Shown: positions 34,985 through 43,359 of the stretch, in pieces
Numbering within the stretch: position 1 is the stretch's first letter
Layout of the letters: each line of letters begins with the position of its first letter
NCBI RefSeq assembly: GCF_013403915.1
Contig: NZ_JABFDI010000006.1
Location: 124,001-188,000 of the forward strand
Source: Winogradskyella pacifica
GTDB lineage: Bacteria; Bacteroidota; Bacteroidia; Flavobacteriales; Flavobacteriaceae
Length of the DNA stretch: 64,000 nucleotides
Direction of reading: 5' to 3'
The notes under the pieces: generated by a model
Database searches by the model: none
What the model saw: the letters and a program-made list of their open reading frames with translations, nothing else
What the model was told of the DNA's origin: nothing
Made by a program: the position numbers and the translations under genes

Positions 34985-36529
34985 ATGAAGAAATTTTACA
35001 CAATTTTAGCGGCGGTTTTATTAACGCTAAGCACGTTTGCCCAAACGCCAGAAAAAATGAGTTACCAAGCTGTTGTAAGAGACAGTGGTGATAACTTAGT
35101 CGCTAACCAACCCATAGGGATGCAAATAAGTATTTTGCAAACCACCGCAACAGGAACAGCGGTTTATGTAGAAACACAGACTCCAACCACGAATATCAAC
35201 GGATTAGTAACCTTAGAAATAGGTACAGGAAGTGTTGTAAGTGGCGATTTTGCAACTATAGATTGGTCTGCTGATACGTATTTTATAAAAACAGAAACCG
35301 ATCCAACGGGCGGAAGTAGTTACACTATTACCGGCACTAGCCAATTAATGAGTGTGCCTTACGCTTTATATGCAAAAACATCAGGTAGTTCTACGCCTGG
35401 TCCAACAGGCCCACAAGGTCCCTCAGGTAATGATGGTGCCGACGGATCCGATGGTGCTGATGGCACTAACGGTTTGGATGGAGCAACAGGAGCAACAGGG
35501 TCTACTGGGCCACAAGGCGCACAAGGTCCAGCAGGTAATGATGGTGCCGACGGATCCGATGGTGCTGATGGCACTAACGGTTTGGATGGAGCAACAGGAG
35601 CAACAGGGTCTACTGGTCCACAAGGCGCACAAGGTCCAACAGGTAATGATGGTGCTGACGGAGCAGATGGAGCTGCAGGCACTGACGGTACGGATGGAGC
35701 TACAGGAGCTACAGGGTTACAAGGACTACAAGGTCCTGCAGGTAATGATGGAGCCGATGGAGTAGGTATTGCACAAACATTAAGTTTTACATCACCTAAC
35801 TTAACACTATCTGATAGTGGCGGAACAGTAGATTTAACATCACTTATTAATGATGCTGATAGTGATATTAGTAACGAAATTCAAAATTTATCAGAAGTAC
35901 TTACTGAAGGTAATACAGCGGATGCTCAAATAAAAAACGTAACCGACCCAACAGATGCCCAAGATGCTGCAACAAAAGCTTATGTAGATGCATTACAAGC
36001 GCAAATAGCGGCGTTGGATGCACGGATTATTGCTTTGGAACCTCTACCAACTATAGGCGAATTTAGATATGGAGGCGTGGTATTCTGGATAGACCCTACA
36101 GATAATACCCATGGGCTAGTTTGCGCCATAGCAGACCAAAGTTCAGCAATACAATGGTCTAATGGTTCTTACATAGTTACCGGAGCTACAGGTGTAGCAA
36201 TTGGTACTGGTGCTGCAAATACAGCTACTATTATTACAGCACAAGGTGCAACAGAAACCAATTATGCAGCAGGTTTAGCAAAAGCTTATACAGGAGGTGG
36301 TTTTAACGATTGGTTTTTACCGAGTGACGATGAGTTGAAAGAAATATTCCTAAATGGAGCAGCTATAGAAGCTACAGCAACGGCTAACGGCGGTGCTGTT
36401 TTTAATACTACTTTCTACTGGAGTTCTACGGAGGTTAATTTTGAGAAAGCGGAGACAAGTAAATTAACTAATAATGGCTCTGCAGCTAAGGGCTGGGGAT
36501 ATAATGTGCGTGCAGTTCGGGCTTTTTAA
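34985..36529 (+). CDS. Collagen-like repeat exported protein with DUF1566-type C-terminus
   Basis: 514 aa. Signal peptide (MKKFYTILAAVLLTLSTFAQ), an N-terminal beta domain (about 25-135), then a Gly-X-Y collagen region of about 120 residues (GPTGPQGPSGNDGADG...), a linker with a short coiled coil (QAQIAALDARIIALE) and a C-terminal domain with GGVVFWIDP, GGFNDWFLPSDDELKEIF and FYWSSTEV, the Fib_succ/DUF1566 pattern. Such proteins trimerise through the G-X-Y part and sit on the cell surface. Bracketed by IS110 remnants; DNA repeats suggest recent expansion. Confidence 0.85.
   Translation: MKKFYTILAAVLLTLSTFAQTPEKMSYQAVVRDSGDNLVANQPIGMQISILQTTATGTAVYVETQTPTTNINGLVTLEIGTGSVVSGDFATIDWSADTYFIKTETDPTGGSSYTITGTSQLMSVPYALYAKTSGSSTPGPTGPQGPSGNDGADGSDGADGTNGLDGATGATGSTGPQGAQGPAGNDGADGSDGADGTNGLDGATGATGSTGPQGAQGPTGNDGADGADGAAGTDGTDGATGATGLQGLQGPAGNDGADGVGIAQTLSFTSPNLTLSDSGGTVDLTSLINDADSDISNEIQNLSEVLTEGNTADAQIKNVTDPTDAQDAATKAYVDALQAQIAALDARIIALEPLPTIGEFRYGGVVFWIDPTDNTHGLVCAIADQSSAIQWSNGSYIVTGATGVAIGTGAANTATIITAQGATETNYAAGLAKAYTGGGFNDWFLPSDDELKEIFLNGAAIEATATANGGAVFNTTFYWSSTEVNFEKAETSKLTNNGSAAKGWGYNVRAVRAF
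35426..35767 (+). repeat. 108-base tandem repeats within the collagen-like region
   Basis: GGTAATGATGG begins units at 35426, 35534, 35642 and 35741 (spacing 108, 108, 99). Units 1 and 2 are almost base-identical over their whole length, units 3-4 are diverged. All spacings are multiples of 9, so the G-X-Y frame is kept. Confidence 0.9.
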
Positions 36530-36546
36530 ACTTTCTTAATAAATAA

Positions 36547-36573
36547 AAAGGCGGCATTTTTGCCGCCTTTTTT
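36547..36573 (+). terminator. Rho-independent terminator after the collagen-like gene
   Basis: AAAGGCGGCA-TTTT-TGCCGCCTTT followed by T. Confidence 0.92.
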
Positions 36574-36660
36574 ATGCCACAATTCTATCGCAGAAAAACA
36601 TACAATATCGTTAATAAAATTGTTTAAAGTAGTGTAAAAGGGAGGCCACGAATAAGTAAA

Positions 36661-36870
36661 ATGGGGCATAAAAAGTTGAGAAACTTATTATTTAGGCGCA
36701 GTTTTACTGCTTGCAAATATAACCAGGCTTGCAAAGCAATTTATGAGCGCATAGTTGCCAAAGGAAAGTGTAAAAAAATAGTATCAATAGCGGTTTGTAG
36801 TAATTTACTAAAGCAGGCCTTTGCAATTGCTAAACCGGGATTAATATATGATGGAAATTATAAAAGTGCT
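36661..36870 (+). pseudogene. IS110-type transposase remnant, copy 2
   Basis: MGHKKLRNLLFRRSFTACKY, then KAIYERIVAKGKCKKIVSIAV and KQAFAIAKPGLIYDGNYKS: again only the C-terminal piece of an IS110-family transposase. Both copies have the same orientation and enclose 2.3 kb. Copy 2 aligns better with intact family members (KMGHKKLRNLLF), so copy 1 is more decayed. Confidence 0.8.
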
Positions 36871-36888
36871 GTGCAACGTTGTATTATT

Positions 36889-37596
36889 TTAATATATAAA
36901 TTTTTTGAGTTCAGCCTTTAAACCTCCAGAATTATCTAATATTTCATATGGTTCAAAATCATCGTTTTTATACTCTTTGTCTTTTAATGATTTATTTATT
37001 AGATCTGTTTTTTCAAATGATTTTTTAGAAATTTTAAATAATTTTTCAAAACTAAAGCCTTTACTTCTCATATGAATATTACCAGTAGAAAAAATAACTA
37101 GAACTTCTTTAGAATTAGGTTTTGTTAAAACAATGTATTCTTTTGGCCCATCTGAAATTATTAAATCAACCTGATAAAAGTTATATGATTGACCTTTGTA
37201 TTTAAGTTGTGGTAATGTAAAGATCATTGCTCTTTTTATTGGTTTTACAAATACTTTTGAAAAATCCAGAGGAATAAATGAGTCGATAAAGGTCTTTTTA
37301 TTCTTCTTTTTATAACCACTTCTTATGTAACTATTTGTGGTGTATTTTAAAGTAACCTTATCAAAATATTTGCCATTAAATTTACACATTCCCATTTTGT
37401 TGTCACATTGTATAACAGAATACATATCCTTTTCTGACAGCTCTAGTATTTCTTTACTACCGTCTGAATAAAATATTGAATCTGAATTTTTGGTGTTAAT
37501 ATCTTCAGATTTTTTAATGTTAGGGGAATAGACTCTAGTTTGGCAATAAGTATAAGAAGAAGTAATTAATAAAATTAAAAGAATAGCTTTTTTTAT
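36889..37596 (-). CDS. Exported protein of unknown function with ATA in place of its start codon
   Basis: The first in-frame ATG is at 37425 (178 aa), but the frame is open well upstream and encodes, from 37596, IKKAILLILLITSSYTYCQT, a textbook signal peptide cut after its first Met, where the codon is ATA. The extended product is 235 aa. Thus either ATA serves as start, the gene begins at the internal ATG and makes a non-exported fragment, or the start was lost by mutation. The body is strand-rich (KFNGKYFDKVTLKYTTNSYI, YIVLTKPNSKEVLVIFSTGN). No family recognised; AT-rich orphan beside an IS remnant. Confidence 0.6.
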   Translation of the reverse strand: MKKAILLILLITSSYTYCQTRVYSPNIKKSEDINTKNSDSIFYSDGSKEILELSEKDMYSVIQCDNKMGMCKFNGKYFDKVTLKYTTNSYIRSGYKKKNKKTFIDSFIPLDFSKVFVKPIKRAMIFTLPQLKYKGQSYNFYQVDLIISDGPKEYIVLTKPNSKEVLVIFSTGNIHMRSKGFSFEKLFKISKKSFEKTDLINKSLKDKEYKNDDFEPYEILDNSGGLKAELKKFIY

Positions 37597-37653
37597 TTTT
37601 TCGTAAGTTATAAGTTAATAATATATTTGAATATAAATTGGCGTGATTGATTG

Positions 37654-38295
37654 CTAAAATTCGCAAATTAAATTGTAATCATTGACTAATTCAATAATAT
37701 CGATTTCTTCATAGAGGTCTTCTTTTAAGTATTCAGTCAGATCTTTACAATCTGAAAAATACTTGAGAGCTCTGTTTTTAAAATTGCTTAAGGAATAATG
37801 AGATATTAATGGTGTTAGTTTTGTTTCGTCTTCTCTAATTACATAAAACTCTTGTTCTTCTTCATAATGATATTTAAAAACATCCACATCCGAGTTTGGA
37901 TTATAAGGATTGTCAATAATTTTTTCTTTGTGTTCAATAGCTACAGTTCTAGTGTATAACTTTACCTTTCCATCAAGTAACAATTTAAAAATTCTATATT
38001 TTCGTTTTTTTAATAGTGCATATTCATAATATCCAGGATTTGCATCATAAGTGTTAAATATGATTTTTTCCACTTGCGATTTGTCATAGCTATTGACATA
38101 TCCTTGCATATCTTCTTTAAACTCAACCTCTGATTTTCCTAATGAAACCAATCTAGCAACATTCATTGGAATCTGTATAAATCCAATTAATGAATCTCCA
38201 TTCTTTAAAATTAGTTGACCTGAAGTCCATTCATATTGAGCATAACTTAAAAAACAATTTAGTAATAAAAATATTAAAGTTAACCTTATTTTCAT
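37654..38295 (-). CDS. Exported protein of unknown function
   Basis: 213 aa from ATG at 38295 (MKIRLTLIFLLLNCFLSYAQ, signal peptide); a longer frame from 38370 adds 25 residues before the signal and is unlikely. The mature part begins YEWTSGQLILKNGDSLIGFIQIP, a pattern seen in Bacteroidota exported proteins that describe a gene product with a G-x-L-x-G-x-I start, followed by charged strands (KLYTRTVAIEHKEK). No family can be named. It lies in the accessory region next to the gene without start codon, same strand, and may be a paralogous neighbour. Confidence 0.6.
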   Translation of the reverse strand: MKIRLTLIFLLLNCFLSYAQYEWTSGQLILKNGDSLIGFIQIPMNVARLVSLGKSEVEFKEDMQGYVNSYDKSQVEKIIFNTYDANPGYYEYALLKKRKYRIFKLLLDGKVKLYTRTVAIEHKEKIIDNPYNPNSDVDVFKYHYEEEQEFYVIREDETKLTPLISHYSLSNFKNRALKYFSDCKDLTEYLKEDLYEEIDIIELVNDYNLICEF

Positions 38296-38469
38296 TGGTA
38301 AGTTAATTGTTTGCAACGGTTTTGTATAAGAATAGTTGCGATGGTAATAAACGCAATTTAACAAGTACAAACCGAATAGAAAATCCGCAAGGATTTTCGT
38401 AAGTAGGTTTGTATTAGCAATTAATTTTATATGATGTTAGCAAACGTTTTTAAAATTGGTTGATTGCGA

Positions 38470-38871
38470 TTAATTATTTACAAGCTCTTCTAAAACACTT
38501 TTCAGTTGACCTTGATTTATTGGTTTGATTAAGTAGTTACTCTTTAAGCTATACTGTTCAGCCCTTTTAATATCTTCTTCACTATTTGAACTTGTTAAAA
38601 TGTAAATAATAACTTTTTGTTCTATAGGTATTTTAGTGAATTCATCCAAGAACTGCCAACCATCCCAAATAGGCATGTTTAAATCTAAAAATATAATTTG
38701 GGGCAGTTTTTCACTATTTAGAAACATAGCTTTTAGTGTATCATATACTTCTTTTCCATTTTTACAAACTAATATTTTTTCAACAAACCCTGATAGTTCC
38801 ATATATTTCTTTGTTATAAACAAATGCATTGGATCATCTTCAACAATACATGCTAAATCTATTTTTCTCAT
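38470..38871 (-). CDS. Single-domain response regulator (CheY-like)
   Basis: 133 aa receiver domain without an output domain. Acidic pocket E11/D12/D13 (VEDDP), phospho-acceptor D63 (FLDLNMP), T93 (ILTSSN) and K116 (LIKPIN). The start codon overlaps the stop of the histidine kinase gene by 4 bases, so kinase and regulator are translated together. Phosphorylated by the neighbouring kinase by inference; the downstream partner is not visible in the window. Confidence 0.92.
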   Translation of the reverse strand: MRKIDLACIVEDDPMHLFITKKYMELSGFVEKILVCKNGKEVYDTLKAMFLNSEKLPQIIFLDLNMPIWDGWQFLDEFTKIPIEQKVIIYILTSSNSEEDIKRAEQYSLKSNYLIKPINQGQLKSVLEELVNN

Positions 38872-41800
38872 TTTGGTAATGTTATTTTAAATGTTGTACC
38901 TAAGTTTACTTCACTAGCTATTTCAATTTTGCCATCCATACTCTCAATTTGGTTTTTTGTAATAAATAGACCCACTCCTCTGGAGTCATCATGACGATGA
39001 AAAGTCTTGTACAAGCCAAAGAGCTTGTCCCCATTTTTTTTCAGATCTATCCCTAACCCATTATCTTTAAAAAATAAAGTGATCATTGATTGTTCAGTTT
39101 CTACATCTGCATAAATCTTCAAATAACTCGCTCTTTCTTCACTTCTATATTTTATGGCATTTGTAATCATGTTTAGCACAATACTATCAAAGTATGCAGG
39201 AACACCTTTGACGGTTAAGTTCTTATCTACATTGTTGATGATTTCAAATTTAGCTTTCATTATTTGTATGTTTAGGATCTCTATGTTTTTTTGAATGACT
39301 TCATGGATATTTACTTTTGAAACATCAGCCTGTGTTAAATTCACTTTTACAATTTCTGTCAAATCATTTACGGTCTGATTCAGATTTTCGGCTCCTAAAA
39401 TAAGAAGTGCAAATAATTCATTCTTCAATATGTCTGGCTGTTCCATTTGAATTAAATCGAGAATTCCAGATATACCTCCACTGTGAGAACGCAGATTATG
39501 GGATACAATATGTGCGAAATTTCGGAGCCTTCCATTTTGTTCATTCGTAATATCGAGCAGTGATTTGATCTCTTTCTCTACTTTTTTTAATTCACTAATA
39601 TCGGTAGCTACACCCAAATATCCCACTATATTATCATGATCAAGAATAGTATTGATAGAAAGTAAAACAGGAAAAGTTGTACCATCATTTCTTATATAGG
39701 TCCATTCTTTGGTGGTTGGCTCACCAATTTTAGCTTCATAAACAAAGGTGTCAAAACCTTTTACTTCTTTTTTATGTTTTTCAAACAATTCAATGCTTCG
39801 CTTTTCTACCTCTTCACGTTGGTGAATTAACTGTGGATTATGTATTCCTACCAATTCTTCGGCTTTATAACCTAGTAATTTTTCGGCACCAGAGTTGAAC
39901 AAGGTAATTGTACCTTTAGTATCGGTGGCAATAACCGAAACTTGTTTACTTGCTTCCAATATGGCTTGCAAACTCGAGATAGCATGTTGAAGTTTTCTTT
40001 CCGCCTCTTTTTCCTGACTAATATCCCTTACAAAAGACCAAATCAGTTTCTTTCCTTTGCTGTCCTTTATCACCACTCCTTGAAGAGCTATAGGGTATCG
40101 TGAGCCATCTTTACGGATGTATTCCTTTTCAAAGAGATCATAGCTTCCTTTGCTTTCCATTTGCTGAATTGCAGTAGTTTCAAATGGCCCATACTCCTTA
40201 GGCGTAGTATCCCAGTAACTCAGTGATAAGAATTCCTCTTTGTTGTAACCTGTTGGTTCAAGTAGTTTATTGTTTACATCTAAAAATTTGCCAGTGTCAT
40301 ATTCATTTAGGGCGATTCCTATCGGGGATAAATTGTATAAAGCAGATAACAGGTCTTTTTGGTAGTCAATATCTAAAAGGAGCTTTTTGCTTTCAGAAAT
40401 ATCTATAATTTGCGAAATAAAGTAGACTACTTTACCTTGCTCATTCTTTACCATAGATACTGCTAATAGGATATGAACTATATGTCCATCTTTATGGAAG
40501 TATCGCTTTTCCATTTGGTAGTGATCTCTTTTGTCTTCAATAAGTTCAGTTAAAAGCTCTAAATCAGAATTTAAATCATCGGGATATGTAATGTCTTGAA
40601 AAGTAAGCTTAATTAACTCTTCTTCTGAATACCCAATTATTTCGCTAACCTTTGTGTTTATCTTTAGCCATTTCCCTTTTTCATCTAACAAAGCCATTCC
40701 AATGGCAGCATTTTCAAAATTTCCTCTAAAAGCTTCTTCACTGATTCGTAGCCTTTCTTCTCTTTGCTTTCTTTCGGTAATATCCTGGTGGGTACCATAC
40801 ATCATCAAGGGTTTTCCGTCTTTAGTCCATTCAAAAACTTTGCCCTTATCATAGACCCATACCCAGTGCCCATCTTTGTGCTTTATACGTGCTTCAAACT
40901 CATAGTAGTCTACCTTTTTCTCAAAACAAGCATTTAATCTACGATTGGATTCTTCTAGGTCATCTGGATGAGCTAATTTCACCCAGGTTTCTATGCTAAT
41001 AGGAGTGAGCTCTTCCAAGCTATAACCAACAATTTCAGCCCACCTCGCATTATAGACGGTTTCCCCAGTTTGTACATTCCATTCCCACGTGCCAACATGG
41101 GTGCCTTCTATTACCGATTTGAATCTTATTTCATTGTGCTTTATTTCAGTAATATCCTGAAAACTACCAATGAGCTTATCGCCCAATTTTCTTCCTGTTG
41201 ATCTTACCCATATCAGTTTGTCTTTAGCGGTGATCATTTGGCATACCAAATCAAATGGGGCGCTATTAGAAATACACTTTGTAATCGCATCGGTAATTAT
41301 AGGACGATAGTGAGGATGGTAAAATTCTATTGCATTTGCTTTATTATGGTTAAAATCCTGAGATACTTCGTGAATTTCATAAACTAAATCACTCCAGGTG
41401 GTTTTTCCTGTAGCGATGTCCAATTCCCATATACCTAGCTTATTAGCTTTTTGTGTTTCTTGGAGCAATTCATTCTTTTTCTCTAGTTCTTGATTAAGAA
41501 CATCTAGCTCAATACTTTTTATTCTGTTTTCAAAAAGTTTTACCGTTTGTCCTGCTAATTTTTTAAGCTGCTCCAGCTGCGATTTGTTGATGTTTTTAGG
41601 CGTGTCATCAATAGTACAAAGCGTACCTAATGGGAAGCCATTGGAAGTAACCAAAGGGATACCCGCATAAAATATAACATTTGGATCACCGGTAGTTAAA
41701 GGATTGTCATGAAACCGTTCGTCTTTTCGGGCATCCTCCACTATGAATGGTTCATTTGGTTGATTGATAGCATGTGCGCAAAATGCGTAGTCTTTTGGTG

Positions 41801-42008
41801 TTTCACGAACTTCCAAGCCATGGTGAGAAAGAAACCATTGCTTGTTTTCGGTTATCAAACTAATTAAAGATATTTTTGTACCGCAAATTTGTGCAGCCAT
41901 AGAAGTAATAAAATCAAAATCGTCATTCTCGGAAAGCCCAATCAATTGATAACTTTCCAATTCTTTTAGTCTTTCAGACTCATTTTCTGGTATTTTGGGG
42001 TTTTTCAT
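38868..42008 (-). CDS. GAF/multi-PAS sensor histidine kinase
   Basis: 1046 aa, soluble (no membrane helix). An N-terminal GAF domain (about 25-165) with FDFITSMAAQICGTKISLIS and FCAHAINQP, then five or six PAS/PAC units (markers YEIHEVSQDF, WNVQTGETVYNARWAEIVGY, GYSEEELIKLTFQDITYPDD, EKEYIRKDGSRYPIALQG, GYLGVATDISELK). The kinase part has H837 in IVSHNLRSHSGG, N-box NMITNAIKYR, DNGLGI and GVGLF. An unusual HisKA with NLRSHS replacing the common E-L/R-N. Cytosolic sensor of several inputs; ligand unknown. Overlaps the response regulator gene. Confidence 0.92.
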   Translation of the reverse strand: MKNPKIPENESERLKELESYQLIGLSENDDFDFITSMAAQICGTKISLISLITENKQWFLSHHGLEVRETPKDYAFCAHAINQPNEPFIVEDARKDERFHDNPLTTGDPNVIFYAGIPLVTSNGFPLGTLCTIDDTPKNINKSQLEQLKKLAGQTVKLFENRIKSIELDVLNQELEKKNELLQETQKANKLGIWELDIATGKTTWSDLVYEIHEVSQDFNHNKANAIEFYHPHYRPIITDAITKCISNSAPFDLVCQMITAKDKLIWVRSTGRKLGDKLIGSFQDITEIKHNEIRFKSVIEGTHVGTWEWNVQTGETVYNARWAEIVGYSLEELTPISIETWVKLAHPDDLEESNRRLNACFEKKVDYYEFEARIKHKDGHWVWVYDKGKVFEWTKDGKPLMMYGTHQDITERKQREERLRISEEAFRGNFENAAIGMALLDEKGKWLKINTKVSEIIGYSEEELIKLTFQDITYPDDLNSDLELLTELIEDKRDHYQMEKRYFHKDGHIVHILLAVSMVKNEQGKVVYFISQIIDISESKKLLLDIDYQKDLLSALYNLSPIGIALNEYDTGKFLDVNNKLLEPTGYNKEEFLSLSYWDTTPKEYGPFETTAIQQMESKGSYDLFEKEYIRKDGSRYPIALQGVVIKDSKGKKLIWSFVRDISQEKEAERKLQHAISSLQAILEASKQVSVIATDTKGTITLFNSGAEKLLGYKAEELVGIHNPQLIHQREEVEKRSIELFEKHKKEVKGFDTFVYEAKIGEPTTKEWTYIRNDGTTFPVLLSINTILDHDNIVGYLGVATDISELKKVEKEIKSLLDITNEQNGRLRNFAHIVSHNLRSHSGGISGILDLIQMEQPDILKNELFALLILGAENLNQTVNDLTEIVKVNLTQADVSKVNIHEVIQKNIEILNIQIMKAKFEIINNVDKNLTVKGVPAYFDSIVLNMITNAIKYRSEERASYLKIYADVETEQSMITLFFKDNGLGIDLKKNGDKLFGLYKTFHRHDDSRGVGLFITKNQIESMDGKIEIASEVNLGTTFKITLPK

Positions 42009-42123
42009 AATTCGATTTTATTTTCAAAATTCTGACTAACGCCAATTTACAATAATTTTTGCACACAAGAATTTTACTGGTTAGCTCAAGAAATTAACAG
42101 GTTTTTCGCTGCATTCAAGGTTC

Positions 42124-43158
42124 TAACGCAACAACCGTTGCTTTTTTTTAATGAGTCTAAGCTACAAATTTCTGTTCATTTTCGAGATCTGTTGTTTAAT
42201 TTTTTTTGTATATCTACTAATGTTTTTTGATCAATTTTATTAAAGTTAGTATCTTTAGGAAGGTATCTTCTAATGAGTCCATTAGTGTTCTTGTTAGTGG
42301 CTCTTTCCCAAGAGGAGTAAGGGTGAGCAAAGTAAATATTTGTCCCTGTTTTTTGTGTAATAAATTCATGTTTTGCCATTTCAATTCCGTTATCATAAGT
42401 CATTGTTTTTTTTGAATAACGGGTTTAATTTATTTAAGTGTTTGGAGAACATTTTAGCGACTTCTTTAGAGTTTTTAGCTTTTAACTTGACTATTATTGT
42501 GTATCTAAATTTGCGTTCTACGATGGTTCCAATTGCAGATTTTTGGTTTTTACCAATCATTAAATCACCTTCCCAATGTCCAATTTATTCTCTTAATAGA
42601 ATATGCTTAGGTCTATTGTCAATACTGACCTAGTTGATGATTTTGCTTCCAATTCCCCGTCTTTTTTTAGGGGGTCTACGTCAAGTTTTTTACGTACGAG
42701 TAGTTTGATTAACTTTTTGTATAAGCTAGCTTGTAGTTGTGTATAAATGTTTCTGTATATAGATTCTTGGGAAATAGACATTATAGGGTCGTTAGGATAC
42801 TCTAGTTTTAATTTACCAGCAATTTGCTCAGGTGTCCATTCAGATAATAATCTTCTATAGACGTATAACCGAAGTCTTTTATATGTAGAAATTTTATCCG
42901 TATTTCTCTTGTTTAAATAATCCTCTTTAGCATACCAATGGGCTAACTCAGCGGCGTATTTATCTCTATGAGATTGCACCCATTTATTGACCTCTCTAGT
43001 GATTGTAGAACGCGATCTATTCAAAGTTTTGGAGATATGTGCTTTTGACTTATTTTAGTTTAAAAGAGTCTCTATTTGTATTTTTCCTTTCAGAGTAAGT
43101 CGACCAATTTTTTTACGTAACATAATAACAAATCTATTAATTTATATTTGTTGCGTTA
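42124..43158 (-). mobile_element. Decayed IS30-family insertion sequence
   Basis: About 1035 bp between matching ends TAACGCAACAA (42124-42134) and TTGTTGCGTTA (43148-43158), the normal IS30 size. The transposase reading frame on the minus strand is broken by a stop in the N-terminus (LLN*NKSKAHISKTL), a stop after RSVLT..., and a +1/-1 slip at a run of A before MTYDNG. DDE-family pieces remain: [10 protein letters not shown] (first D), TYDNG (second D), and SSWERATNKNTNGLIRRY (E). No target duplication could be confirmed. Inactive. Confidence 0.85.
42176..43140 (-). pseudogene. IS30 transposase, broken by stops and frameshift
   Basis: The frame would start at the ATG near 43140 (MLRKKIGRLTLKGKIQIETLL). 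Two long pieces survive, 42593-43024 (HTH and linker) and 42176-42403 (C-terminal catalytic part with ERATNKNTNGLIRRYL), with a degenerate stretch between. Confidence 0.85.
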
Positions 43159-43306
43159 AGTTATTGAGTACAGCTTCAACTAGACTCATGTTTTTGGGTT
43201 ATGAATAGGAATACTTTTTATAAGGTTTAACACATTTGTTGCCCTACTTTGCATAAGACGGAAGAAGCGCTACACCATTGTCAACACTCATTTAATTATA
43301 AAAAAA

Positions 43307-43338
43307 AAAGCCATTATACAGTAGTGTAAAATGGCTTT
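43307..43338 (-). terminator. Terminator of the efflux operon
   Basis: AAAGCCATT pairs with AATGGCTTT; on the minus strand the hairpin is followed by a run of T. It lies 22 bases after the last gene. Confidence 0.9.
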
Positions 43339-43359
43339 CAGATTTGGTACAGGTTTCAA

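Noticed and set aside
35359-35765. Long alternative-frame ORFs (Pro/Ala/Ser- and Gln-rich) over the collagen region
   Set aside because: They arise from the repeat composition of the collagen-like gene read in other frames.
42227-42633. Plus-strand ORFs across the IS30 remnant
   Set aside because: Antisense shadows of the broken transposase.
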